A DNA stretch of 64,000 nucleotides from Cupriavidus respiraculi (GTDB lineage: Bacteria; Pseudomonadota; Gammaproteobacteria; Burkholderiales; Burkholderiaceae). Below the pieces are notes generated by a model. That model saw only the letters and a program-made list of their open reading frames with translations. It made no database searches and was not told the origin of the DNA. Shown in pieces: positions 26,730 through 35,719 of this stretch. Every line of letters starts with the position of its first letter. Positions within the stretch are counted from its first letter, which is position 1. The stretch is from assembly GCF_914271545.1 (NCBI RefSeq), contig NZ_CAJZAH010000001.1:372001-436000 (forward strand), in the 5' to 3' direction. A program made the translations under genes and the position numbers.

Positions 26730-28774
26730 TGGGCGGGGGCGCGCGGAGATCGTTGATTCAACAATATCACGGTGAGCTTGTCGACTGGCCCCATCCCGAT
26801 ATCACCGTTCTTGACGATGCGACTCGTCGAACGTTTCTGAATCGAAAGCTTGCCGTTGAGTTATATGCTGCCGATATTCCCTACGGTGAGATTCAAGAAC
26901 AGACAAAATTCTCGCCAAACGAAGTGAGGCGCTTGCTCCGACGATGCGTGGCATCAGCAGGGGAGGGGTGTATTGTAGGATTTTATGCGTTGCTTCCGAG
27001 TTTTCGCATTAAGCCTTACTTCAGAACGAAACCCATTATTGCGAAGCATCCATTGGCCGATCAACGCTCTAGTGGTTACGCTGGCGCGCTGGCGCAGTTA
27101 TTCGAAAAGTTTCCTGATGTCAAGAAAGATTTAATACAAAAATTCTTTCTGCAGCCGGATAAACAAAAGAAGTCAAAAAATAGCCGTTCGCCGCAGTTAG
27201 GGCCGCAGCCTTATATTGAAATACATGGCGAGTTTCTTTCTGAATTACGGACAAAAGGGGTTGGAGAGAATGAATGGCCCTTCCTGACGGAAGACAAGGG
27301 TAGACGATCCCTTTTGCGCTTCCTTCATTCTTTGAAGAATGAAAGATCAGAGCGTGCGGTAAAAGCCAGAATGGGTGCTGAGGCGACTAACAATCTAGGA
27401 CATGGTATGGGTCCTAATGCTCTCATATCGCCACTTCTCCCGTTTGCAGTCGTAGAGCTTGATTACACAGTTATTGATATTCCCACTCATGTTAGGGTGA
27501 TTGATCCCAACGGTACAGGGCATTTGATACCTATATCTCGTTGGTATCTAGGGTTGCTGGTCGAGGTAAAAACAAGCGCAATTTTGGGCGCACATATCTC
27601 TCTGGAAGTTAACCCGAGCGCCGATTGTGCGTTGCAGACGATGTTGAGCAGTGTGCCTGTCGTGTTAGACGCACGGAATTCTGGTGACGTTCGCATTGAG
27701 GTACGTAGCACCAATATGGATTTTGTTGCACGCGGCCCCACCTTGATATGCTCGTTGATACCGCAGTTGGCAGGGCAAGCATTCAGTTTGCTTAGGGTGG
27801 ATAACGGTTGGTGCAATATTGCAAATGATTTTGTAAATAACGTTATTGATGTATTTGGTTGTGCCATTGAGTTCGGCCCCCCACGTGCCTGGTGGGGAAG
27901 GTCGTTAGTCGAAAGGATCATTGGGGTTTCAAAAGAACGCGGAGAGCATCGCCTGAAGGCCACATACGCGTCGGGCCCCGACGATGTTCGCCGGCCCCCC
28001 GATGTCGAACAGCTCGGTTTAAATGACGGAATCGACCTTGATTTTGTGGTCGATATGTTGAATGCCGTTGTCCGTGAACATAATACTATCTCAACCGGTG
28101 ATCGACTTAATGGTGCAACTGTAATTAATGTTCTGCAAAGATTCGTAGATAAGCATGAGCTTCTATGGGTTCCACAGCCTCTACCAAGATCTATCAATTC
28201 AAATGATCGACTCCTTATGCACCGACGAAAGGTGGAGGTTAGGGGAGAATGGGGCGTCCATACGCGTAGGCCGTACATTAATACGGCATACTGCCGATAT
28301 ACAAATCCTCGTATCGCTTCTGATTTTTCTATGATAGGAAGAAAAGTGTTTGTCTACATCAATCGTCTCGATGCGAGAGAGGCATGGGCAAGTGACGCGG
28401 AAACTGGCGAGAATTTGGGCAAGCTATACGGTGAGGAAAAATGGGAAAACTGGCGATGTGCATTGCGGGTCAGAGAACTGGTAGGCGCAAAAGCAAAGGG
28501 ACGGCCCCGAGGCCGGAGCCCCGATATTTATGCTAGATCCGGAAAAGTAGATTATGAGTTTGTAACGAGCGAAAATAGCGGCGAAAATATCGGAAAAAAA
28601 ACTGCGCTTGCGATAGCGAAAGTAGCTCGGGATAGCTTTACTGGTTCGAAATCAGCATCCCTAAAGCCGGCCGAAGAAGATAACCACAATAATAATGTTG
28701 GGAGTGATAACGATCTGCTTCCAAATATAAATCCGCGCGGAATATTCAAGCTGGATTCGGGGAATAAGAAATGA
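26729..28774 (+). CDS. tnsB: TnsB/TniA-type DDE transposase
   Basis: A 681-residue retroviral-integrase-superfamily transposase. N-terminal HTH-rich region to about 200; the catalytic domain shows ELDYTVIDI (first Asp), LRVDNGWCN (second Asp) and WWGRSLVERIIG (Glu), i.e. an intact D-D-E. A beta-barrel segment (about 500-590) and a charged, disordered tail rich in Asn and Asp follow, the usual site of TnsC contact. It performs 3'-end cleavage and strand transfer. It is translationally linked to tnsA and followed at once by tnsC. Confidence 0.92.
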   Translation: MGGGARRSLIQQYHGELVDWPHPDITVLDDATRRTFLNRKLAVELYAADIPYGEIQEQTKFSPNEVRRLLRRCVASAGEGCIVGFYALLPSFRIKPYFRTKPIIAKHPLADQRSSGYAGALAQLFEKFPDVKKDLIQKFFLQPDKQKKSKNSRSPQLGPQPYIEIHGEFLSELRTKGVGENEWPFLTEDKGRRSLLRFLHSLKNERSERAVKARMGAEATNNLGHGMGPNALISPLLPFAVVELDYTVIDIPTHVRVIDPNGTGHLIPISRWYLGLLVEVKTSAILGAHISLEVNPSADCALQTMLSSVPVVLDARNSGDVRIEVRSTNMDFVARGPTLICSLIPQLAGQAFSLLRVDNGWCNIANDFVNNVIDVFGCAIEFGPPRAWWGRSLVERIIGVSKERGEHRLKATYASGPDDVRRPPDVEQLGLNDGIDLDFVVDMLNAVVREHNTISTGDRLNGATVINVLQRFVDKHELLWVPQPLPRSINSNDRLLMHRRKVEVRGEWGVHTRRPYINTAYCRYTNPRIASDFSMIGRKVFVYINRLDAREAWASDAETGENLGKLYGEEKWENWRCALRVRELVGAKAKGRPRGRSPDIYARSGKVDYEFVTSENSGENIGKKTALAIAKVARDSFTGSKSASLKPAEEDNHNNNVGSDNDLLPNINPRGIFKLDSGNKK

Positions 28775-28798
28775 TTGCGTGCGATCGTGGAGAAAGAA

Positions 28799-29806
28799 AT
28801 GGATGAGGGTCATCTTCGAGCATTAATGCTGCAGCACCCGATTATATCCAAGAAGAGCAGAGCGGAATCACCATTATGGACACTCCCGATATCGAATTTT
28901 TATGACAACGCCAGAACTTTATTGTTTCTCAGGCAAAGTTTTTTCATAGAAGAGATCGCTGGCGAGGGAAAAACCATCATGATGAATGTCCTTCGTGAGC
29001 GGTTACCAAGAGATCTCAGCGAAATTCACGTACTCTCTTATAGAGGCTTAAATAGGGAAATATTTTCTCATGGTGGATTTGTGAGGGATTTGCTTTATAC
29101 GGTTAATCATGCTGCTCTTGATGGAAATTCATACGAATTAAGTCGGAGATTGATTAATGACATTGTGGCTTCTGCACTGGAGACTAATTGGAAGCTAATT
29201 GTGATGCTGGTTGACGAAGCGCAGGCCCTTCGTCCTATAGATTTCGGTTTTATCAAAGATCTGCATAATGAATTAGAAGAGGTGAGGATTGATTTCGTCG
29301 TGATTTGTTGTGGCGAGTCTCCAAAAATTCGTGAATTATTCAGAACCTTATCCAGTGAGCAGCAAATAGGCTGCCTGGATCGGTATTTTAGGCATCGGCT
29401 GAGACTCAGCGGATATGGATTGGAAGAGCTGCAAGATCTGCTTGAGGTGATCGACGTGAAAAGATGGCCGACGGATTTTGGACCAACATGGACAGAATTT
29501 TGTTTTCCACTCGGATATGCCTCTGGCTTTCGCCTAGCTAATCAAGCCAGTTTATTTTGGCAGGCAATGAAGGAGGTACATCTTATAAGAGACGATAAAA
29601 TATCAGAACCAAGTCAAAATGGAAAATTGCTTTCGAGGCGTATTTTCGATGCTCTTGGGTTTTTAGCGTTTAAGGGTATGGATAAAGATTGCCCAAACTT
29701 CGAGTTTCCAAAGGAAGATTGGCAGAGTGCCGCTAAGTTTGCAGCTAAATCGGCCTGGGATGAAAAACCGGATGCCACGGATAGACCAGACTGCTCTCAA
29801 GCTTAG
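28799..29806 (+). CDS. tnsC: TnsC/TniB AAA+ transposition regulator
   Basis: A 335-residue ATPase from the ATG at 28799, which has GGAG at the right distance; a TTG at 28775 directly after the tnsB stop is possible. Walker A reads EIAGEGKT, with Glu where the first Gly of GxxxxGK[ST] is expected. Walker B is IVMLVDEAQAL and is intact. FRHRLRLSGYGLEELQDLLEVI resembles the sensor/arginine region of TnsC/TniB. It bridges the transposase and the TniQ-marked target in an ATP-dependent manner. Confidence 0.87.
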   Translation: MDEGHLRALMLQHPIISKKSRAESPLWTLPISNFYDNARTLLFLRQSFFIEEIAGEGKTIMMNVLRERLPRDLSEIHVLSYRGLNREIFSHGGFVRDLLYTVNHAALDGNSYELSRRLINDIVASALETNWKLIVMLVDEAQALRPIDFGFIKDLHNELEEVRIDFVVICCGESPKIRELFRTLSSEQQIGCLDRYFRHRLRLSGYGLEELQDLLEVIDVKRWPTDFGPTWTEFCFPLGYASGFRLANQASLFWQAMKEVHLIRDDKISEPSQNGKLLSRRIFDALGFLAFKGMDKDCPNFEFPKEDWQSAAKFAAKSAWDEKPDATDRPDCSQA

Positions 29807-29808
29807 GC

Positions 29809-31137
29809 ATGAAAGACGCTCACTGGTGCGGTGGTGGATTAGATTCGATACCAAATGAGTCTTCATTCGGGTATTTTCATCGGTTGTGTTGGCTGAATGC
29901 AGTTGGCATGCAAGCCGCAATGAGGTTACTCGATGCTCCGAATTTTCCCACGCGCACGCAGACTTTTTTCGGCAAGCTGAAACGAATCCGCCATGTCATA
30001 GAGCGAGTTAACTTCAATAGTACTAGGTTTCCAGAGGAGCGTTCGCTGGTGGCTGGGGAGGTTTCAAATTTGTTGGGCGCCATTTTTACTAGTCGCCTTA
30101 GATTTTGTCCCGTTTGTTTGGAGTCCGGATATCACTCGATCTGGTTTCAGTGTAGCAAGTTAGCGCGATGCCCGATTCACAATGTTGATATACATGATCG
30201 TTGCATGAAGTGTAGTAGCCTTCTCTCCGATATAGGTATTTTGGAAAACTTCAGAGAGGCGCTTCATTGTCCGGTATGTCACTGTGCATTATCGGGGGCG
30301 CCCCTTAGTCCAGGAGTTTTTGTCGAAAGCTACCTCCACGAACATCGAACCCACGTAAAAATATATCGACAAGCATTCTCTACGTTGAATGAGTGGGTAG
30401 AGGATGTCTCCGCTCGCGGTGACAGTTGGATCGCCTACTCCAACGTCGAAATATGGGCCGCGGATGCGGAATGTGCCTTTGCGATTGCATGTGCGCTGGC
30501 AAAGCCTCCGGAGATATTGGAACGGCCATCATGCAACGGCGTAGCCCTGTTCTGGCAACGACATTTGGCGGGAAATATGTCATTCGTGCCTTTGTTTACT
30601 ATTAGACGGCGCGAAGACGAGCTTATACGCGTTGTCTATTGCTGCACTTTGCGGCTTCTGCGTTCTTATGCTGCGGGTATTGCGAGCTCCGGGAGGGTTC
30701 CGCTGAAGCAATTTGTCGTCTTCAGGAAGGGCGACGGAATACAAGTCAGCACAGGGGATGCACGAGTACAGGCCTACCTGCTGCTACGCTATTTTGTGGA
30801 ACAACCTGCCAATAGTGTTATCGCGCTTGATTCAGCAGTAGAACAGGTGTCGCCAAGTAGAGATTTGGGATGGTTTCTCTCCAGGGACGAGAACTCGAGA
30901 GCATCGACCCGAGCAGGAATTCTATTGGCGTATGCGACAATGCATCGTGCGATTCGAGAAGCAGCGACCTCCGGATTTGTGAAATGGGATCGTCTGATCG
31001 AACTGGTACAAGGTGTCGTCATGGCCCATCAATACTCGGAGACTGTCGAGCGGGGAGTCGTAGTATTCCGGATGCCCGTGGGAATGCCTTTGGCTCCGTT
31101 TCGGCCTTTGCCGAATCTTCCCCGCATTTCTGCGTAA
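29809..31137 (+). CDS. tniQ: TniQ/TnsD-family target-selection protein
   Basis: A 442-residue protein starting two bases after the tnsC stop. The N-terminal TniQ domain (PNESSFGYFHRLCWLNAVG) is followed by two zinc-binding clusters, FCPVCLES...CPIH (about 105-130) and CMKC...CPVCHCALSG (about 145-165). The remainder is helical with no HTH that I can name. Length is between short TniQ (about 400) and TnsD (about 500). It would choose the target site; the present location lies in decayed genes rather than at glmS. Confidence 0.85.
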   Translation: MKDAHWCGGGLDSIPNESSFGYFHRLCWLNAVGMQAAMRLLDAPNFPTRTQTFFGKLKRIRHVIERVNFNSTRFPEERSLVAGEVSNLLGAIFTSRLRFCPVCLESGYHSIWFQCSKLARCPIHNVDIHDRCMKCSSLLSDIGILENFREALHCPVCHCALSGAPLSPGVFVESYLHEHRTHVKIYRQAFSTLNEWVEDVSARGDSWIAYSNVEIWAADAECAFAIACALAKPPEILERPSCNGVALFWQRHLAGNMSFVPLFTIRRREDELIRVVYCCTLRLLRSYAAGIASSGRVPLKQFVVFRKGDGIQVSTGDARVQAYLLLRYFVEQPANSVIALDSAVEQVSPSRDLGWFLSRDENSRASTRAGILLAYATMHRAIREAATSGFVKWDRLIELVQGVVMAHQYSETVERGVVVFRMPVGMPLAPFRPLPNLPRISA

Positions 31138-31695
31138 GAAATCTGAAATCGGGCATCGCACGGTGGTGGTCGGAGTCATGCGCCAACTCGCCAGCAGCGA
31201 AAGCACCTTGAAAGCGGGAAAGCCAGCACGCCCCTTATGATCCCGAGAGGGCGTGGTCGGACCTTCAACGGGCCGATATTTGAGGCTGTGTGGCCGAAGG
31301 AAGCACAGTTTAGACGTCCGGCCGTTTCTCATGAACTCGCCGGGCTTTGCGTCAGTGCCGCTGCAGCGTTTCGAGCTTCCTTGGCGGGTATCCGCCATCA
31401 CTTTGTTTTCGTTGGAGGCAGGCTGGAACGAAAACTAGTTCCGGAGGTAGCGAATGTCACCCGATCGGCAGCGATGTCTTGCCTCGAACTGTTATGGATT
31501 CTGTGCGGGCCAGCTTCTCCAGGGCATACCGACCAGTAGGCCGAGTGCCCGATCAACTCTCGGCAACTGACCCAACGTTGGACATTGATCGGCGCTTTCA
31601 ATGGCTGGAACGCCGCCGCACGCTCCAATACGAGTGATTCTAAGAAAGCTGACGGTACATGCGACGTGAGCCACTCCGCGTACGCGCTGGTTGCG
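31138..31695. other. 558-base gap downstream of tniQ, no gene recognised
   Basis: GC content returns to host level immediately after tniQ. Frames on both strands are short and unmatched. The distal transposon end should be here if the element is minimal, but I could not pick out an end sequence. Confidence 0.45.
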
Positions 31696-31974
31696 CTAGC
31701 GTAATTCGTATTGTGCAGAGCCGGTCCAACCCTGTGCATGGGAGCACGTGCGATACAACTTGTTGCCTCGGATTTCATATTGAGGAACTGCGCTCCAGCT
31801 GTCTGCATGCGACACGGTACGGTACACCTTATCGCCACGGATCTCATACTGAGGCAGGCCAGTTCAACCGCTAACATGGGACACCGCCCGGTAGACCTTG
31901 TTGTCGCGAATCTCGTATTGCGGGAGGCCAGTCCAGCCATCGACGTGGCTCACCGTTCGGTAGCTTTTTGCCAT
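31696..31974 (-). pseudogene. Small protein of four 23-residue repeats, interrupted by TGA
   Basis: Reading from the ATG at 31974 to TAG at 31696 gives 92 codons made of nearly four 69-base repeats. Each unit has the plan YR-[TA]-x-SH-x3-W-x-G-x2-QYE-[IL]-R-[GD]-[DN]-K-[VL]. Codon 37 (31864-31866) is TGA where the other units have TGG (Trp), so the frame is broken once. The gene lies 70 bases downstream of, and on the same strand as, the SAVED-domain nuclease gene. I do not recognise a function; the repeats resemble a short beta-hairpin (QYEIRG-x-K-VYRT). Confidence 0.6.
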
Positions 31975-32044
31975 CACTTTCGCCAGATATGTCCCACACC
32001 AAAGCCACATCGGCCCAGTCATTCGGCAATGCCTGACGCGCGTG

Positions 32045-33541
32045 CTAGGTCGGGAGCGTCAGGGAGGCTTGATAGCCGCCGCCAAACGCGCCCTCGAAGT
32101 CATACTCATACAAGGTTGTTCGTCCCATACCCGGCTGACGCTGGCCCAGGAAGAACGTAAAGGCGTTGGGCGCCGCAATAAAAATATGCATTGGAGGTTT
32201 CACGTCCTTCCGCTCCATATTGATGCGCTGAACCAAGGCTTCGGCGAGTTCGAAAGCGTGCCTGCCGCTTGCGACCGACTGCGCTCCCGATCCGCACGAC
32301 GGTTTCGCGACTAATAGCTTGCTGACGCCAGGCAAGGCGGTGGCAATATAGCCGCGCACCGCGTCGGGAATATCGTGGGTGAGCGCAACAGCCACGGCCA
32401 TCTCTCCTGACTCTGACGTCAAGTCTTCCACTTCAAAGTTCCACGTCGGCCAGTCTGGATTGGTGAAAGTGTCCGTCGCGCTCCAGCTTTGCCGGTCGAT
32501 CGTACGCTGCTCGATTTCCACGTGCCGTCCAGACTTGATGTTGACGACGGACCCAGCGGCAAACGCCAGCGTCAAGTGGGCGTCTAGCGCCAGGAGTAAC
32601 GGTTGCGGTTCGCGCGCCGCGTCAATGAGAAAGCGCTTGAGCGCGGGGTACAGGTTGCCGGTCCAATCTTGCTGGTCGCGAATGGCCCGATCGTTGAAAT
32701 ACGGTATCAAGTCCAGGACGGTGCTGCATCGTTCCTCTAGTCGGTCGAACGCGTGCTCGAACGACTTGACACCCACTAGTGTCCTTGGAGAGTTCCTTTT
32801 CGCAAACAGATTCTCGCGCTGGCAGGCGTCCCGAAAGGTGTCCCGCGTGAACTCGAGGCGACCCTGGGCGAGCCATTGGAAGACGATGTCGTCATACCGG
32901 AAGCTACTCTCGTTCAGCGGTATGCGAAGCAGTCCCCGGTTCTCGAAGTGCATGTCCAACAGTTCGCGGAGGTCATCCAGCGATGTGGAGTCGGTGTCGA
33001 GCGAAAGCGTGCGGGCCAGTAGACGCAATTCGGCATCGTCGATGCCCAGATGTTCCCGCCACAGTTTCCGGATCCGGCCTGTCGCCGACGCATCGGTCTT
33101 CGTGCCAAACAACTGCTCCAGGCGAATGGCTTTGTGACGCTGATGGATAAGGGGTCGGAGCGGGTCGGTCTGCGCGATCCGCCAGTTGGTTAGCAATTTG
33201 AATCGGACCCCGATCCCGTCTTTCGCGTGGGCGTGCTGAGCATTTCGGGCCCGCTGAAGAAAGGAAAAACGATTGGCGTTGATCCACTCGGGATCTATGA
33301 GGTCGCTATGTCCGAAGTCGCTTACCGAAACGTGCCACTTGCATTGCGTGTACTCCCGCAGGATTGGTTTTCCTTCTGGGTCATTTGGTGCACGGCTGGG
33401 GTCATATTCCACCCATACGTCGTCGAAGCCTTTGGGACCGGATTCGAAACCCACGCGAATGACGGGGCTGTTAGGGTCAAGCAGGCAAACGGCCTTGCGC
33501 CAGAAAATCCGGGCCTGGAAGTTGTCGCCGTCCCGACGCAC
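32045..33541 (-). CDS. cap4: SAVED-domain nuclease, Cap4-like (CBASS-type antiphage effector)
   Basis: A 498-residue protein from the GTG at 33541; the frame is open further upstream but there it is antisense to an IS66 fragment. N-terminal part: GFDDVWVEYD, then EYTQCKWHV, a PD-(D/E)xK nuclease signature (Asp, then Q-C-K) as in DUF4297 of Cap4. The C-terminal about 230 residues are a SAVED domain: MAVAVALTHDIPDAVRGYI, then MHIFIAAPNAFTFFLGQR and TTLYEYDF. SAVED domains bind cyclic oligonucleotides and switch on the nuclease to degrade DNA during infection. No intact CD-NTase or ubiquitin-like accessory gene is present. Confidence 0.8.
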   Translation of the reverse strand: MRRDGDNFQARIFWRKAVCLLDPNSPVIRVGFESGPKGFDDVWVEYDPSRAPNDPEGKPILREYTQCKWHVSVSDFGHSDLIDPEWINANRFSFLQRARNAQHAHAKDGIGVRFKLLTNWRIAQTDPLRPLIHQRHKAIRLEQLFGTKTDASATGRIRKLWREHLGIDDAELRLLARTLSLDTDSTSLDDLRELLDMHFENRGLLRIPLNESSFRYDDIVFQWLAQGRLEFTRDTFRDACQRENLFAKRNSPRTLVGVKSFEHAFDRLEERCSTVLDLIPYFNDRAIRDQQDWTGNLYPALKRFLIDAAREPQPLLLALDAHLTLAFAAGSVVNIKSGRHVEIEQRTIDRQSWSATDTFTNPDWPTWNFEVEDLTSESGEMAVAVALTHDIPDAVRGYIATALPGVSKLLVAKPSCGSGAQSVASGRHAFELAEALVQRINMERKDVKPPMHIFIAAPNAFTFFLGQRQPGMGRTTLYEYDFEGAFGGGYQASLTLPT

Positions 33542-33548
33542 AGGCGCT

Positions 33549-33690
33549 TTAGTTATCGGCAGTCGATAGCTGACGCGCGGCGGGACATGCATCCGCATCG
33601 ATGCCGTAGCCCAGCAAATGCAGGGCCGCGGCATGGATCGACGCGTGTTCGTTCGATATAGCTCCCGCGAAGCTTCCATAATTGCGAACT
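33549..33690 (-). pseudogene. C-terminal remnant of the gene upstream of the SAVED nuclease
   Basis: In a different frame from the nuclease, the minus strand reads VRNYGSFAGAISNEHASIHAAALHLLGYGIDADACP and ends at TAA (33549-33551), 7 bases before the nuclease GTG. Composition is host-like coding, and the frame is cut at its 5' side by the palindrome/IS66 junction. Position suggests the end of the cognate nucleotidyltransferase gene of a CBASS operon, but the peptide itself is not diagnostic. Confidence 0.35.
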
Positions 33691-33698
33691 TACGATAA

Positions 33699-33730
33699 TT
33701 TCGATTATGGAAGGGCTTCCATAATCGAAA
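33699..33730. repeat. 32-bp perfect palindrome at an IS junction
   Basis: Arms TTTCGATTATGGAAG and CTTCCATAATCGAAA (15 bp each) are separated by GG. A further partial copy, CTTCCATAAT, lies at 33673-33682. It marks the boundary between the antiphage remnant and an IS66 transposase fragment. It has no T-run, so a terminator is less likely than an end or recombination site. Confidence 0.6.
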
Positions 33731-33944
33731 GGCATGGCTCTTCGCAGACACCGTGGCCGGCGCCAAGGCAAGCGCCATGATCTATAGCCTGATGCTGACG
33801 TGCCGGGCCTGTGACGTCGAGCCATATGCCTATCTGCTCCACGTGCTCACAGAGTTGCCACAGCGAACGCCAGACGCCGACATCAGCGACCTGTTGCCGT
33901 TCAGCTTCGCCCCGCCGAAAGCCGCCCCGCCGCATCCTGCCTGA
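33729..33944 (+). pseudogene. IS66-family transposase (TnpC), C-terminal fragment
   Basis: RKAWLFADTVAGAKASAMIY followed by DVEPYAYLLHVLTELPQR and DLLPFSFAP is the standard end of IS66 TnpC proteins (about 70 residues kept of about 500). The rest of the element is absent. Confidence 0.8.
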
Positions 33945-33959
33945 ATACGCTCGTCGCAC

Positions 33960-35186
33960 TCAAGGTGTGCCGAAACTGGCGCTTACGATGGGCAAGCCCT
34001 TTCGATGCCGGGCGCCATAGTTGACCAACGTAGACGCGTTGCTCCGCAGGTACCCGCAGACCTTATCTAGATTCCACCACAGCGTACTGAATTCATACCC
34101 CGCTCTGGTCAGGAGCTGCGCGTCCAATGCCTTGATGCGCTCCAACGCTTTGCGGCCCTTGCCATGCCACGCGAGCCACTTGGCGTGCGTGATTTCGGTC
34201 TCTATCGACTCTCGTTCCAGTGAATCGATAACCTTACTGCCGAACACGGAACGCTGCGCCGCTTTGAACTTCATAGCGATGTGGAACCAATCGAGAATCC
34301 TGCCGCGTGCGAGCTGACTGCCCCGGATGGTCTTCTCAAATTCACCGGCGTCGTCGCTGATCACGGTAACGCGCTCGTCGGTCGCCACACCGTTTCGAGT
34401 GAGAAATTGATCCAGCCGCGCTACTGCCGAGGTAACTTCCCGGTGCACATAGGCATAGAACTTTGGCGGCCTGTCGGTGAACGTCGCTCGTCCAGCGATG
34501 AGGTTGACATGTCGGCCAAGGCCCCTCACCGAGTCGCAATGCCGCAACCACGCCGAGTCAACGCTCACGGTCGCGACATGGCTGGATTCGCGAACCTGGA
34601 CGCCTCCGTCGAAAGGGGGCAGCTTCGCAATATCACGCTCGATGTCAGCGTCGAGTTGCTTTCCGATAGCACGAATCCGATTTCGAGTGCCGCTGAACGA
34701 AATGCCCTTGTCCAGAGGCAGTATTTCCTTCAGCATCGCCGTGGCCTGCCGATATGGCAGATGGCTTGCCCACTTCGCCTGGAGGTATTCCAGCTCTGGC
34801 GTGGCGCGATTAGTCAGCGCTTTAGACAAGGGATGGATCACGGATCGTGGCGTCGGCACAGTCCGTTGGCAAGCACACGACCACAGCCTCGGACTGTTCA
34901 CCATCACCTTGCCATACACCGTGCGCACCACCGTCGAGCGCTGGTCCTTGTGGCTCAAAGCCGCCCCGCAACTCCTGCAATGAGTCTGGCCCGAAAGCCA
35001 TCCCGCGACTTGTTTCGAAACCAGCTCGGTCTGAACCTTGGCCAACAGCGAGCGGCCCTCCGCGAGGGTCAGGCCCAGATCCGCAAGACTACCGTCACGG
35101 CGCTCGATCACTGCCAAAACGCCCTCACCGGCATGGCCAATATCGCTGCCCTCGTCCGCCAACCTGGCTTCGATGATCAACCGCAT
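33960..35186 (-). pseudogene. ISKra4-family transposase, C-terminally truncated
   Basis: A 408-residue frame beginning MRLIIEARLADEGSDIGHAG with a zinc-ribbon (HCRSCGAALSHKDQRSTVVRTVYGKV, then SCAC) and transposase core (TVSVDSAWLRHCD, VTVISDDAGEFEK). This is the ISKra4 pattern. Full-length members run on for tens of residues after GARHRKG; here the frame stops at GLPIVSASFGTP next to the IS66 fragment, so it is truncated. Confidence 0.8.
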
Positions 35187-35719
35187 GGCTTGCTCCCACC
35201 GTTGCGATACCGATCAGCCTAGTTCACATACAACCGGCGCGGTGCCTAAGCGGCACTTTCTTGGTGTCCTCCCCAACCTTTGCACGCTCTCCAACGGATA
35301 GCGAGAAGATGTTGTTCGAGCGTGAGAAACGCAAATACAATGCGATGCATAGGCCAGTCTGTTCTGGTTGTCGTGTGGCGCCTGGAAAACATCGCACGAT
35401 ATCAGAGCAGTACTGGCCTTCCTTATGTCCGTTGCGTCTCGCGCTGATTGCGGAGATGTTCAGAAAATCGCCCCAGCCGTTCGCGGGATAAACGGCCCTC
35501 CCCAAACCTCAGATTGCGCGGGACGTAACAACCCGCAGCCGCAGAAGCTCGATATTGGCGCGGCCATTGTGCATAAGCAGCTTTCGTGATGCCGAAAGCG
35601 TGGGGATTTGAGCAAGAACGGTGATGGACGCTGGAGGGGTTCCCTCAGGGAGCGTGCATGCACGCGCCTGAGGGAAGATGTCGCCTTTATTGTGTCGAGC
35701 AATGAAGGAGACCTCAGCA
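35187..35719. other. 533-base gap between IS elements, no gene recognised
   Basis: It contains the 5' flank of the ISKra4 remnant and presumably the left end of the next element. A minus-strand frame at 35224-35505 has no recognisable similarity. Terminal repeats could not be fixed by eye. Confidence 0.4.

Larger units (their letters stand above)
25600..31140 (+). mobile_element. Tn7-like transposition module (tnsA-like, tnsB, tnsC, tniQ)
   Basis: Four co-directional, tightly packed genes encode a TnsA-like protein, a DDE transposase, a AAA+ regulator and a TniQ target selector. The block is visibly AT-richer than its surroundings and has different codon use, so it was acquired. Both borders are approximate: composition changes near 25600 and again just after 31137. 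I found no Cascade, Cas12k, TnsE or second TniQ gene in the window, so it is not a recognisable CRISPR-associated transposon. No terminal TGT/ACA pair or target duplication could be assigned. Confidence 0.8.
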
